From NCBI GenBank assembly GCA_005281725.1, contig SSBO01000001.1, forward strand, positions 11,347,776-11,411,775: 64,000 nucleotides of DNA, read 5' to 3'. Shown piece after piece: positions 1 to 13,333 of this stretch. The stretch comes from Wuchereria bancrofti. Taxonomy: Eukaryota > Nematoda > Chromadorea > Rhabditida > Onchocercidae. A program made the position numbers and the translations under genes. Positions within the stretch are counted from its first letter, which is position 1. Each line of letters begins with the position of its first letter. Below the pieces are notes generated by a model. It was not told where the DNA came from. It saw only the letters and a program-made list of their open reading frames with translations, and searched no databases.

Positions 1-1170
1 GATCCCTTACAACCTAAAAGTAATAACCAATCGAAAATTTCATGTCAGAAAGAGAAAAAAAACTATACTAACTTTAGGAATTTTCTAAATCCAATCCCAT
101 GAATAAGCACAAATTAAGTGGTGAACTTTATCGAAATTTCTGAAAATTTAGCTAGAAAGGAAAGTGCAAATATAGTCATTAGTACAAACGTTATTACTTC
201 GATTGAGTGGTCTTTTTTTTTTTTTGTCCTTATCCCGAATGATCTACTTCCTTATCTCTATTTGTTATTGTCTAAATGAGATAACCAATTATCCAGAATA
301 TTGTTAACTACCTTATTCGTCATATATTAGAAGACTTTAACTCGACTGTTACATGAATTTAAGCTAATTTTAAATGCTAAATCTCTCCCTCTCTCTCTTT
401 CTTTTCCTCTATCTCATTTAAAATTTATTATTCGTATGAGAAAATTTCGTCCAAAATAGAAATCCATCAAATCTCTTAAATCTCACAAAAATGAAATAAA
501 ATTACATTAAAGAACAAATGCTTACCTTCCACTCAAGCAAAGGCCTATTCTAGATAGTCCAACTTCACGCAGCCCAAAAACTGTCTTACTATGAAAATGT
601 GGTAGTTGACGTACGATTACGTCTCATTAGATAGACGGAATGAAATTTTTTGCTGTTTATAAGGAAGGGAAAAGTTTAGAGGAACTTTGACCTTAGAATA
701 AGAAGTTGTCTAGTCAGTGATGATAATATGTCTAATCATTTTAGAAAAGAAGAAAGTAGTGAAAGAATAGGCTAAAACAATTAATACAATATACTTGAAT
801 GATTTATCTGATTTCTTTCATATCAGAAAAATTAAAACTTTTGCTTTTGACTTTTTGCACTTTTCTTGTGAAGCATAGAAAAGTCGATTTACATTGAAAA
901 TTTTCTTAAACTGACAATTTTCTCTGCAAAATAATATAAATGGAGGAAGAAGATAGAGTGGAATGATAAATTATTGTTCTAAGTGTAAAGTCAGAATGAT
1001 AAAGTTAAAATGTTTAAAATTTTTTGAAAATTAAATGTTTACAATATATTGTAAATCTAAGAAAGAATCATTTTATTCTGATTAATTCTTTCGCTTCTTT
1101 TTTTTTCCTTTCCATGAGAAATAGAATGAAATAAATTGTAGTAATGATAATCAATTTCTTATCATAATGA

Positions 1171-1241
1171 TGAATGAATGAATGAATGAATGAATGAATG
1201 AATGAATGAATGAATGAATGAATGAATGAATGAATGAATGA
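1171..1241. repeat. (TGAA)n microsatellite
   Basis: About 17.5 nearly perfect tandem copies of the tetranucleotide TGAA in intergenic DNA. Such arrays are usually length-polymorphic. Confidence 0.95.
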
Positions 1242-1608
1242 GAAATCTCGATGTAAAGTATGCGAAAAGATATTAATTAAACTCTATTAATTAAGAATCA
1301 TATGATCTTCTAGCATAACTACAATTGCATCTAATATATCTTCAAATTCATACTTTCAAGCATTACTATATCACATTTTAATCTTATTCATAAACATATT
1401 CCTAATCATTCATTTTATAAAATCTAATGAATCTAATTCAAAAATTTGAAATTCGAAAGAAACTTAAAGTTACACTTTAATAGATTAAAAGAAAATGTAA
1501 CTTACTAAAATAAGCTTTCACCTATTATGGAGCAGTTATTTCCGCTGCTATGCTCCTTAAATCCATCTGAATATATTAATATATCTGGGTGGATCTGTAC
1601 ATATTTAT

Positions 1609-1687
1609 ATGTGTGTGTATGCGTATGTGTGTATGTGTGCATGTGTATGTGTGTGTATGCATGTGTATGTGTGTGTGTGTGTATGTA
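1609..1687. repeat. (TG)n/(TGTA)n microsatellite
   Basis: Alternating purine-pyrimidine tract of TG with interspersed TA and CA steps. It produces spurious His/Thr-rich and Cys/Val-rich open frames on the two strands. Confidence 0.9.
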
Positions 1688-1837
1688 TTCTTGCTGATAA
1701 TTGTCTCTTGTCACCTAGGTTACCTGTCCAGGAGGTTAAATGAAATTGAATTGCTTCATGCAAAAAGTATCCACAACAGCAAAAGAATCAGTAATTGGTC
1801 TAAGATTGAGTAGTATCACTACCATGCTGTGTATATT

Positions 1838-1920
1838 TTGTGTATGTATGTGTATGTGTGTGCGTGTGTATGTATGTATGTGTGTGTATGTATGTATGTG
1901 TATGTGTGTATGTATGCGTG
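1838..1920. repeat. Second (TG)n/(TGTA)n microsatellite
   Basis: A tract of the same composition as the one about 150 bp upstream. The two may have come from one array split by an insertion or by mutation. Confidence 0.9.
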
Positions 1921-3200
1921 TAATTATATATCATAGTTGAAGTAATTATTTGCGCAGGAATAAAAGACCTAATTAGGTAAACGGACGCTTAAAAAGTAAA
2001 CGTAAGCAATTGACTTTCATTAATTATTCACTTATTACGTAAATATTATTCTATCGTAACAGTACTGAATTAAATTAATTTAATTTTGATATTGTAAAAA
2101 TATTTAAATATTTTTAAAAAATATTTCTAGTTGTTCATATAAAGTTACAACAATGATATTTTCTTGAAAAGAAAAAAAAAATGCTAATATTATATGGCAG
2201 ATATAACTTCGATAAATTTAATAGCTACAATTAATAGATTAAATCAATTTTTTTGCTTATCTATTTGATTGAGAGTTTTTTTTTTCTTTCATTTTATTGA
2301 AAAATTTTCATTTAGAAATGAATTGAGAGGAAATAATATTTATAATTCTAAATGTTATCTGTAATTATAATAATTCTTAGGTTTCTTGAAATTTAAATAT
2401 TGCATAGATTAGAGGATATAATGATCTATCTATGTTCATTTTTAACTGTTAATTTTCACTTTTAAATTTTCATTCCATATTTAATTATTTAATGTCAGAG
2501 ATGACGAAAAAAAAATTTTTTTTTTTTGTGATAAAAAATAAAATAATGAATAATGATTATAAAATGTCATATGGTAGAAAAAGAAATTCATTTCTACTAA
2601 AAAAAGAAAACCATAAACGCATGAAATACAATTTTATTACAGCGATGCTATAAAATTTTAGTAAATGAATTTAAATGTATGAACATTACAAAATGATTTT
2701 CTTATTTAACTCATTCATATTAATTCTGAAAAAAAAAAATTATAATTTAATATATGCATTAGATAAGTTTTATTTAATGTTAATTAATAAAAGTATAATT
2801 AGAAATATGATAAGATAATATTATAATAATATTACTTTTCTATTTTTGTTCAAATTATATCTCTCAGACGTCTTTGTTTTAAAAAAAAAAAAAAAAAAAG
2901 AAAAAGATTGATATCTTTGAAAGATGTGGTTTACTGATAACATATCAAACAAACAAGTCGACAACAATCATCTCATCACCATTACAACCAGCAATATCAG
3001 GACAAAATGCATATTGTCAATAAATTTCGATGTATCACAATGTGCCTTTCTTTACCAACCATTTCTAGTATTCCTTTTCACTTTACATATCATTTACATT
3101 CTTTTCTCTCTCTCTCTTTCATATTTCTCTTTTTTTTTTTTATTACCTTTTCTTCAGCTTTTTTTTTTTTTATTTTTAATTATCAATTTATTTTTTTTTA

Positions 3201-3245
3201 CTTATTTATTCATTTATTTCATTTATTTATTTATTTATTTATTTA
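3201..3245. repeat. (TTTA)n tract
   Basis: Imperfect tandem TTTA/TTCA units next to long T runs. Low-complexity DNA with no sign of a gene. Confidence 0.8.
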
Positions 3246-4433
3246 CTGAGACAAATACAAAAATGCTATTATTAATAGTCATTAAATATGCATTAAAATG
3301 AGTTTCAGTTTAAAGATGATAAAGTATGGGTATTTTACTGAATTTATTGATAATTCAATCAATAAATGATAATTCTATGATATAAACATGTAATTATGAA
3401 AGAGATCAAAGACTAAAAGTAGTTTAATTTTATCATTATTCCTGAATATCATTGAAATTATCACAAATTGATATCTTAGAATATAACAAAAGAATATGAA
3501 ATTGACTTTGCAAGCATATTTTTACATATTCATTCTTCTTTTTTTTTTCATAAACAGCAATAAAGTGTTATCAGTAATAGTTGAATGATTTGATGCATGA
3601 AACTATTTTTGATAAGTTGATATAGTTATCAAAAAAGAAAAAAAAACATTTAATTAAAAAATTTTTTTTTTGTTTTAAATGAAATATTTTAAGATTTGCT
3701 TCTTCCAATAAAGTATATATATATATGTATGTGTTGCAGTGGTTCCATTATCTGTAAAATTATCTCACTATGGCTTAATTAAAACCATAGATTATTATAA
3801 ATGAGAACATTGAATTAGAATTTGACATTATGTTGAGCAAAGAGAGTTGTCGAGAATGAATGAATGAATGATAAATGCAGGAAAGAGAAGATGAATAAAG
3901 GATGATATGAGAGATTGAATTGATATGATAGCTTAGTAAAGATAAGGAATAGCGGATGTGATTTTGATCAGATAAGAGAGTGACTTAGCTTTGTTAGCTT
4001 TTGCTTTTGCATTAGATTAATAGATGAGTTTTGTGAATGCTTTTCTGTTCCTCTTTTCTTCCTCTCTGATCCATCCAGTTTTAGTCCCGTTGCTTTTATT
4101 TTTATGGAATTTCAAATAATGTTAGCTGATGAGAGGAAGATGCTTTTGCTTATCGCTTCCTTTCAATCATTTTTCCTCTTCCTTTTTTTTTTCTCTCTCT
4201 CTCTTTTTTTCTCATTTCTATCTCTCAATTTTCTTCCATTTAAGTAACACTTTCTCTTATCATTTCTTCTTATCTATATTTATGAAATTAACCAAAAACG
4301 ATTTTTATTTCATTCTTATACCATAATGAGTGCAACTCTTAGGCTTAGCTATTATTATTACTATTATTGGTATTGTTGTCATTAATCATTTCTAACATTA
4401 TTTCGCTTTTCATTACTTATCGTTATCATTGTT

Positions 4434-5010
4434 CAAAGTATACCTCAAATTTATAAGTAAGTATATTGTTCAAGTATACCTCAAATTTATAAGTAAGTAT
4501 ATTGTTCAAGTATACCTCAAATTTATAAGTAAGTATATTGTTCAAAGTATACCTCAAATTTATAAGTAAGTATATTGTTCAAAGTATACCTCAAGTTTAT
4601 AAGTAAGTATATTGTTCAAAGTATACCTCAAGTTTATAAGTAAGTATATTGTTCAAAGTATACCTCAAGTTCATAAGTAAGTATATTGTTCAAAGTATAC
4701 CTCAAATTTATAAGTAAGTATATTGTTCAAAGTATACCTCAAGTTTATAAGTAAGTATATTGTTCAAGTATACCTCAAATTTATAAGTAAGTATATTGTT
4801 CAAAGTATACCTCAAGTTTATAAGTAAGTATATTGTTCAAAGTATACCTCAAATTTATAAGTAAGTATATTGTTCAAAGTATACCTCAAGTTTATAAGTA
4901 AGTATATTGTTCAAAGTATACCTCAAGTTTATAAGTAAGTATATTGTTCAAGTATACCTCAAGTTTATAAGTAAGTATATTGTTCAAAGTATACCTCAAA
5001 TTTATAAGTA
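4434..5010. repeat. 37-bp minisatellite, about 15.7 copies
   Basis: Tandem units that each start CAAAGTATACCTCAA and end GTAAGTATATTGTT. Most units are 37 bp; some are 36 bp because one A is missing (CAAGTATACC). A second variable site is AAATTT versus AAGTTT, and one unit carries a further single-base change. The two variants are interleaved along the array, which points to unequal exchange or gene conversion rather than one recent expansion. The last unit is cut short near 5010. Every unit contains a consensus-like splice donor (GTAAGTA). Confidence 0.95.
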
Positions 5011-5132
5011 TATCTTTTTATTTATTTTATTCAAATATTTTCTTTTCATTCTTATAGTGATATGTTTACAATCGACTTATGTCTTATCATTATGCTAATC
5101 TTTGCTAGCTAAGTAACACATACAACTATGTG

Positions 5133-5197
5133 TACACAACACACACATACACACACACACACACATACACACACACACAAACACACACACATACACA
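5133..5197. repeat. (CA)n microsatellite
   Basis: Interrupted (CA)n tract about 150 bp upstream of the predicted start of the zinc-finger gene. Confidence 0.9.
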
Positions 5198-5352
5198 AAG
5201 TTAATTGTAATTAATGAATAAGCATGGGATATGTTTGAATAAATTACTGAATTCTTTTGAATAATTCAGGTAACGAAAAAAAAAAAGAAAGTTTCAAATT
5301 ATTTGGAGCAATAAGATTATCATCAAATTGTTTGTTTCAAAAAAAAAAAGAA

Positions 5353-8300
5353 ATGTGTGATATAAACGATACGAGAAAATCACGACGGAAGCAATGTGCT
5401 CCATCTCGCCATTCTAATATTGGTACGGATACCGTAACATCTATTCCGGATTACGATAATAATACGATCATTGATAATGAAACGATCAGTGATGATACAG
5501 TAATACTGAAACAAGTAAGTAATAGCTTATATTTATGCATTTGTGCTATTTTATATGATCGATAAGAAAATAAAACACTTTTTTTCAGACTTATATCTTT
5601 GAACATTTTTTGATTCTTTATCTCATTTATTAAAATATTATATTATAATTGTGATAGATTAATTTCATTCCCATCATCAATCAATTTAGAAATCATTTCC
5701 TTTGAACTAATTTTTGTAAATTAAATTACACAAAAAAAAGGGAAAAAAGCAAATCAATGACATGCGACAATCCGCAATCATTAACGATACAACAGCATAT
5801 AAATCTTTGAAGGTCATTTTGATAGGTAGTGTTCTCTCATTTTTAATTTTGTAAAATTGTATTTTATAAAGCGGAAACATTATCTATCTACCTATCTACT
5901 AAACAACAATGAATACTTCCAATTAGTTAAAGTTATTTTAATCGAAAAAAAAAAGAAAAAGGATGTCGAATTAAATCAGCAGACAGTCATCAATAATGAT
6001 TTCTCGTAATACAGTATCATATTGCTACAAATAGTTTATAAATGAAAAATTTCCAAATAGTATTCTAATTTTACTACCTTTTTCAAATTTTACATTTTAG
6101 GATGGAAAAATTGGTCAAGAAGAGTGTGATAGTGCATGTTTACTAGAATGTGAGCAATATTTACAAAAGCAGAATACAGATTCAAACCAACGATTATCAC
6201 CATCTACAGGTAATTTTTTTCAATTACAATATAAATTCAAAAATTGATAATTATGTTTTTGAATTTTAGATCAAAATTTTTGCTTGGAATTTTATTTCTA
6301 CTCAAAAAATTATCACAATTTTTTTTTTCTTTTTTAGCATCATCAACATCATCCTTATCAACTTCCATTGATAGTAATAATTTATCATTTGATGCTTATC
6401 GGAAAGAAATGTTGACCGATCAATGGATCAATCCGATGCATACATTATATCTTCCTGTTGCATTTCACAATCATTCTGTTAACAGTGTTCAGGTAGTGCT
6501 TAAATTTAATTATCAATAGTTGTTTACTTATAGCAGAAGTAATACCTAAATACATTCAATTACTTTATCATTTCATCTCTTTCCATTTAACTCATTCTCC
6601 TTACAATATTTCCTATAATTAATAATTCCTTTTTTTATCGATCAATTTTTAGCTATCGATTTGATTGCTAACCTAAATTAACTTGATAAGTGATATTTAA
6701 CATTTCAAAGAAAAAAAAAATACTGCGTGAATTATTGTATGCGGAACATTCTTTTTTTTTTAAATTCTTCACACGTATGTTTTATCCGGAACAGCGGAAC
6801 AGCGGAACAACATCGAATAGTTTATCATTTTTAATTATCAATAATCTAAAGTATAGGTGAATTGGATGAAATGCTTTTAAAGCTGATGCAAAAAAGAAAA
6901 AAATGATGGACCTGGGAGAGCGCAATTGTCGTATTATTCATTAGTCAGAATGGTTCTGCATTGAATGACCTATTATTACTAATTATTGCTGTAATAACTA
7001 TTTTTTTAAGTGGAGAGGATGAGTTATCCTTTGATAAGATAAGAGAAATCACTTGAAGTTAGAAAAAATGTGTAAACATCTGAACAGAAGTATAGAGAAT
7101 GAATAAAATTTTGCTTTTCATTAAAATAATCACATTGCTTGATCGTTTCTACTAAAATTACAAAAATAATATTAACAGTAAATTAAACAAAATAGATGTA
7201 TAAATGGAATAATTTAATTGAAATTATCATCAGTAACTGTATTTCAGACAATATTTTAATTATAAAGAATTAATTAAGCATCTTAAACAAATTTAATAAA
7301 GTTGAAATAATCAATTTTTAAAGCAAAAAGATGAATGAATAATTGTCTCCAAAATGATTAATTAAATATTTCTCTATTACGAACATATGCAATCTAAAAC
7401 GTGAATTATATCAGAAAAAAAAATATAAATTTGCCAATTTATTTTTATATTTCATTACTGCTTTAAGAGCTTACTATTTTAATTCAATTTTTTTTTTTTA
7501 AATTTTGGCTTACTATTTTAATTTTATCAGTAAAGAAAATGGGAGAGAAAGAGAGAGAGAGAGAAAGAAAGTGTTTTATTTTGATGTTTTTGTGATGAAT
7601 ATTAAAAATTTCTACATCCATCACCTATGAACAAATAGCTCGACAGAGTAACTTATCATCGTATGAGTAATAAAAGATTATTAATTAATTTAAATTAAAT
7701 TACTACATAAAAAAATTAAATTAAATTATTACATAAAAACTATTACAGGTATTGGGTAACCCACAGGTATTAATACCGGTAGCTATACATCCTCATGCTC
7801 AAAACATTCTTAAACCATGTTTGTTTATCGATGAATTCATGGCTCGTAATGTTACAATTCCAAATCAAATTTGTTTTGGTGAGACACGATGTCATCTAAA
7901 TGTCACCACCATGCAACAGTTCTATTCACGAAATACTTACAATTCCACATCAACATCTAATACTGTTTTTCACAAAAATAATAAGAAAAGGTACACGTAA
8001 ATTACGTTAAAATGCGTCAAAATACATTAAAAAAGAATAATAGATTAATTATCGTTTATTTTTTTAATTATAATAAAAACATTAATAAATATAGTTCGAT
8101 GCACTTCTTTCATCTATTTCTCTAAAAAAAAAAAGAAAAATTTCCGTTCAATATAGTATCATCTTGAATATTTTGTTATGGTCAGTTCATTTTGGTCATT
8201 CACTGGACATATCTCTTCGACAATAAAGTAAACGCAACATTAAAGTGTTAACAAATTTACAAAATGATATTAATAAAAAATTATAAAAGTATGAAATAAT

Positions 8301-9697
8301 TTTAAAAGTTAATTATGAAATGATATCATTCCGATGTAGAAATGAATAAAAAATTATCACATTGATTAAACATTATGTAGTAGTGATAATTTTCAAATGC
8401 TTTTAAATATTATTATAATTATCATTTATCTTGTTTAGTTATCAATTGATAATGCAAAAAGTATTTGTAATAGTATTAAGGAAAGAAACATTATCGAATG
8501 GTTTAAGAAAAAGGCGCAAATCGTCGAGCGAATTGAAACCATTAGATTTAACGATGCGCATTAAACAATTTCAACAAAATGCTCATAGCAGTAGCAGTAA
8601 TTGTGATAGCACTGAGGAAGATAATTCTACAAATGTAAGTTTTATACTTTTTTTTTCCCTCTCCCTCTCCCTATCTCTCTCTCTCTTTCTTTTTTTTGCT
8701 TACTTATAAAAAATAAAAGTTAAAATTACAGGGTAAATTGATATCATCTGAATTAGATAAAAAATATCGATGTGATTGTGGTGTATCATTTAGTAGTGAA
8801 ATAACATTAAATGGACATAAGAAATATTATTGTCACAATAATGCTAATCAAATAGCGCCATTTCGAGAACCACAAAGAAAAGTAGCGTATGCTTTCATTT
8901 TTCTTTTTTTTTTTCTTTTGTCTAATTTTATCACATTTATAAATTTTTCATTTTTATTTTTATTTATCAATTATAATGATAATAATTGCATTATTTTAGA
9001 TAGCATATCACTGTCAACAATGTGACTTTTTACCGATAAGCGCTAGTCAATTAGCTCAACATATTCGGGTAAATCATGCTACAATTCAAGCTTATGTTTG
9101 TCAAATTTGCGGTTACAAAGGTTATTCTCAACGAGGTATTCGATCACATCTCAGGTAGATTTATAATAGAAATATATTTGAACTAGATAATATGATTAAT
9201 TAAATTTGAAAAATTAAAAAAGAAAAAAAAAAATTGCTTTAGCATATTGCTTTCCATTCTGCATGAAAAATATCATTTCCGTGTTTCATCCATTAATTTC
9301 ATATAGCTTAAAATTTTTAGATTTTAGCAAATTAATATTTGTAATAGAAATATTAAAATAATTTGCAGTAACAGTTTTTTAATAGTTTTTTTTTATTGAA
9401 ATTTAATTTATTGATATTATATTGTGTGTAACTTTCACTTCTTGATAAATAATAATAATAATAATAACAATAACAATAACAACAATAATAATAATTAATT
9501 TAATCTAATTTGTATCTAAACTTTTTTTTTCGTGAAAAAAAGTGTTAAATTTAATGAATTGATTTTTCTCATATCATTTCAGGACTCATACGGAATATGC
9601 AGATGAAAAACCGGAAGATCTAATCAATTCACATGTTCATTTCATAACTACAGAAACAAAATCAGCACAATGTAGCAATTGTTATAAGAACAAATAA
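5353..9697 (+). CDS. Zinc-finger transcription factor, FOG/U-shaped-like
   Basis: Eight exons in continuous phase: 5353-5514, 6101-6209, 6338-6492, 7749-7990, 8439-8634, 8732-8881, 9000-9154, 9583-9697; 427 aa. A C2HC finger lies at about 302-322 (C-x-C-x12-H-x4-C, ending HKKYYC), with two C2H2 fingers at 343-364 and 372-392. The motif PLDLT at 257-261, after a basic run, matches the PxDLS/T consensus for the corepressor CtBP. A C2HC finger followed by C2H2 fingers, plus a CtBP motif, is the arrangement of Friend-of-GATA (ZFPM/U-shaped) cofactors. That identity is inference, because the first finger has one residue instead of two between its cysteines. The N-terminal 220 residues are low in complexity and not recognised. 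The start is the first ATG after an A-rich run; the frame stays open further upstream. The likely role is nuclear transcriptional control. Confidence 0.75.
9451..9495. repeat. (AAT/AAC)n repeat in an intron
   Basis: Trinucleotide array of AAT and AAC units inside the last intron of the zinc-finger gene (9155-9582). Confidence 0.85.
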
Positions 9698-9830
9698 GCT
9701 TGTTATTGATTGCAAATGTCATTAATTTAAAATTTATCAATTTTTTTTTTTTTCAAATTTTGAACAAAAATCATTAATGTTTGTTATGCATTTCTCATCG
9801 GGATAACATAATTTCAATACAATCAAAAAA

Positions 9831-9842
9831 AATAAAAATAAA
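9831..9842 (+). terminator. Poly(A) signals of the zinc-finger gene
   Basis: Two AATAAA hexamers about 135-145 nt after the stop codon at 9697, in A-rich DNA. A plausible 3' end; no cleavage evidence is available. Confidence 0.5.
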
Positions 9843-11565
9843 ATAATTCCATTGGATCATAAAATATCCTTTAAAAAAATAATAAAACAAAACATTGAAT
9901 TAAAATTTCAAAAAATTACTCACATTCACTAGAAACTCATTTTATCCTTCCTACTGAATAATTTTAATAGAAAGAAGCATTTTTAACATTTACCTCTCTC
10001 TCCACTTGCAAAAATTTTCTATTTATTATTATTAGTGCAAGCCTTATTCATATTCGCCCTTATCACTTATCATCAATTCTTATATCATATTTTAAGTTTG
10101 TATAGTAGAAATTTTGTTGATTTTTATATTTTAATTGAAACAAATCAAAAAAAAACTAATAGTTATTTAGCTTATTCAGGTATTATTTGATTATTTGTTT
10201 ATCAAATCTTTCAAATTTAAAATATATTAAAGAACATTATAATTATCACTTATAATAATCATTTGTGATATTTCATCAATCATAATATGACCAATTAATC
10301 TTTGCATCAATTTTCAGTTAAATTAAGTAAAATTTTGTTTTATGACATTTATAGTTTTATGACAAAAAAAAAAAATTTTTTTTGTTGGGAACGTTTTAAA
10401 ACAAACTTACAAATTTATTATTCAAAAGTTTTTAAACTAAAAGCAAAGAATAAGGATAAAAAGAATGTATTACCATAATATAGAAATGAAAATTGTAAGA
10501 AATAATATGAAATTTTTGTTATGACAAGAAATTTACAGTATTTCTTGCTTCATAGCATAAATAGCATTCAAGTCAAAAAAATTAAGTATAATTTTAAATG
10601 TTTTATCAGTGACTCGATTATAACTGACAGATCAGTTTCAAACTTTTGAATATATAAATGAAAATGAAATGAACGATTATATGGATGGATATTGGATTAG
10701 GCATTGAAATTAAATGTTTATTGATTTCTATTTAAATACTGTAAATTACGAATTCTAATAACTGATAATTATAATTCAACCATTATTTACATGAAATTCG
10801 ATACGCAGTAGTGTTGTGGAAAAGAGCTAAAATTAATTTTCACTAATAAAATAGGTAAAAGTGTTAGACGCAGAAATATTTTGAAATATTTTCATTAAAT
10901 TTATAATTCAAATATTTGAGAAAAAAAAAAAGAAAACGCAACAAGATTCTCGGCACCAAATGTTATGTTCATTTTTGACAACATTTATTATCATTTGATA
11001 ATAATCAGTGGTCTGTTGAATGTTCCTTCTCAAAAATTTTTCTTTCCTATTTTTTCTCTCATTTTTAGCTAATTTAGGAATAACACTAAAACGCGCAGTT
11101 ATTTTGGTTTAAACTTTATAGTAAACAGAAATAGGAAAAGGATAATAATATTTGATCTCAAAATCATACTAATATTTAAATAATCTATTTAATATTTAAA
11201 AATTTCATATATGTATTAAAAAGTGAAAAAAAAAAAAAAGAAATTTGCCGTTGAATTCGTAGTTTTCCATCTTTGTTATCATCGATTCATATATAGAATA
11301 CATTATTCTATTTCTCCGAAAATAAGCCAAGTCTTATAAATTTTGCTCCAAAAAAAAAAAAAAAAATGGTTTTAAAGTTTTATTTAGAAGAATGTCTAGT
11401 TTTTTCATATATAAAATCTACACTTATTCATGTGGAAAATTTTGTTATAATTCAATACATCTATCATTTGTTGCAATACATATACTAAATGTTTTCTATT
11501 TAACTGAAAGCTTAAATTTTAGGATTTAGATTATTTAGAGTTAATCTGACAAATTATGCTAAAAG

Positions 11566-11571
11566 TTTATT
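11566..11571 (-). terminator. Poly(A) signal of the C6-type gene
   Basis: TTTATT on the plus strand (AATAAA on the minus strand), about 92 nt past the stop codon of the minus-strand gene. Confidence 0.45.
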
Positions 11572-11662
11572 TTCTAAGAAATGCAATGATAGTATTATTT
11601 TAGTTTGTTAATTAATTGAAATGAAAGAACAGGAATTATCTTTTGTTGTTTTATCATTGAAG

Positions 11663-12644
11663 TCAATGATAAATTTCATTATTGTGGACAGAGATATGAT
11701 TCATTGTTTGATGATTGGATGTGATACATTGCACCTCGTACACTTCCACTCGATTATCAGTATTTGATAATACTGCTTGCCATATACCATTTAGAGTACA
11801 TGTTATCATTACTTCTCTCATTTCCACTGGATTATTTAATGGAAAGTAACGCAATGAGCTATAATTAATGATTATTATATTATCAGTAAGTGAAAAAAAA
11901 AAAAAGAAGAAAGAAAAAAAAAATCACATATCAGTGTAAAATGAATGTCTGATAATTGACTAATATTATATATCATTTTTAAATGATCAAATTTTTCATC
12001 TAAAAAAATTTTTTTTATTAATGTTCTAGTTGTTGCTAATAAATTTAAAATGACTCACGTATCATTATTATCTGTTGAATCAATTAAACGGCCACGAGCA
12101 ATGATAAAGCTTGCTTCACTCTGATATACATTACTAATTTTTGAATAACAATTCAATATCTCAACGATACAATGATTACCACGTTCAACGAATCTTGATT
12201 GAAGTATACCGCATTTCCTTCCATAAGTTAGTAAATTTTTATCACATTCATCTAACTCTTCAGGTGATGGTTCACATTTCCAGCAATCTGGAAAAATTGA
12301 TAACCTTTAATCTCAATCAGATCAGTTAGATTAGATAGGAAACAGTAATATTTGTGAATGTGAATTATCAACTAATCACCAAATTTCATTTGTCTCATTT
12401 TTATAAGAAATATTTTCAATCCTTCGAATATCTCATTCATTTATCATTTTTTTTTTCAATAAAAAAACTTTCAAATACATTTAATATAACTGGAAGATCA
12501 TTCTCGAAAATAACTAACAAAAATATCAGAAATATACCTACTGGGATTTATGTCTTTTTCCATCGGTCGCATCCAACCATCGCTAGGAAAATTATCAATT
12601 GTTATCACAAATATTGCCATGTAAACAATCAGCTGAGCAATCAT
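11663..12644 (-). CDS. Secreted nematode C6-type domain protein
   Basis: Three minus-strand exons: 12644-12542, 12287-12059 and 11858-11663 (stop TGA); 175 aa. The start sits directly after an in-frame stop and opens a hydrophobic signal peptide (MIAQLIVYMAIFVITI). The mature part is cysteine-containing: a CWKC motif, then an RKCG cysteine, HCIVEI, LNCYS, and near the C-terminus ITCTLNGIW with a final VQCITS. The C-terminal pattern of Cys, Asn-Gly-x-Trp, and a closing Cys about 25 residues on resembles the nematode C6 domain (formerly DUF281), which is of unknown function. Family assignment is from memory of the pattern. The donor of exon 1 was placed at GTAGGT because the alternative 2 nt downstream gives an early stop. 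Probably extracellular; no function is suggested. Confidence 0.75.
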
Positions 12645-13333
12645 ATTGTGAATACGTTAGATATGAAAATTCTTTTTTTGCATACCAATAATGGGAAACG
12701 AAAATTTATGAATGAGAGGGATATATCAATGACCTTTAACCTCTGCCAATCCTCTACCTTCACTGTTAGTTTTATATGCAGAAGAAAAATAAATCCTATG
12801 CATTTCTTCTATATTCTGCCTTCTTTTCCACTGATCATTGATAGTGTATGTTCGAGCTATTTGATCAAATCAATGTCATTTAAAGGCCTGGAAAGACTGA
12901 ATAAAGTTTTTTACTAATATTTACTTATATGTAGCCAATATTTTTATCTCTTATCCATAATACCTTTAAATAGTTATGAATTTAAGCTTAACACTTTTTA
13001 GCATCATATCAGAATTAATTAATATGAGAAATACGATGCTTATTACCCCAAAAAAACACAACATTAATATAAATGGTATCAATCATTTATAGGAAATTGA
13101 ATTTATTGAAAATTGAAATTGGATTTATAAATTGTAAGGAAATTGAATTTATAGCTAAGTACAATACTTCTATAGCTAAATAAGTATAATACTTGCATCT
13201 CTTGCTATTACATTATTATTAAAATTAAATAAATGAATGAAATTCTTGAAATATATAACTAATTCATTTAGGTTATACTCTTTAAAAAGAAAAGAAAGTA
13301 GAGCACATCATAACTTCTTGCTCAATCGATTTG

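Larger units (their letters stand above)
1..5352. other. Gene-free left flank
   Basis: No exon series or recognisable protein is visible on either strand. The stretch is AT-rich, with many A/T homopolymers, and holds the microsatellites and the minisatellite listed separately. The open frames seen here come from (TG)n, T-rich or repeat DNA. It probably includes the promoter of the zinc-finger gene that follows. Confidence 0.7.
9698..11662. other. Intergenic, convergent 3' ends
   Basis: Lies between the 3' ends of the zinc-finger gene (+) and the C6-type gene (-). AT-rich with A runs. No exon-like open stretch with usable splice sites was seen. Confidence 0.65.

Noticed and set aside
1505..1940. 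His/Thr-rich and Cys/Val-rich open frames
   Set aside because: They are translations of (TG)n and (TGTA)n microsatellites.
4907..5098. Short frame with repeated YLKFISKYIVQ-type peptide
   Set aside because: It is the translation of the 37-bp minisatellite and has no start context or splice support.
12354..12917. 187-codon plus-strand open frame
   Set aside because: It is antisense to exon 1 of the C6-type gene and its upstream region, has no recognisable domain, and its composition follows the AT-rich background.
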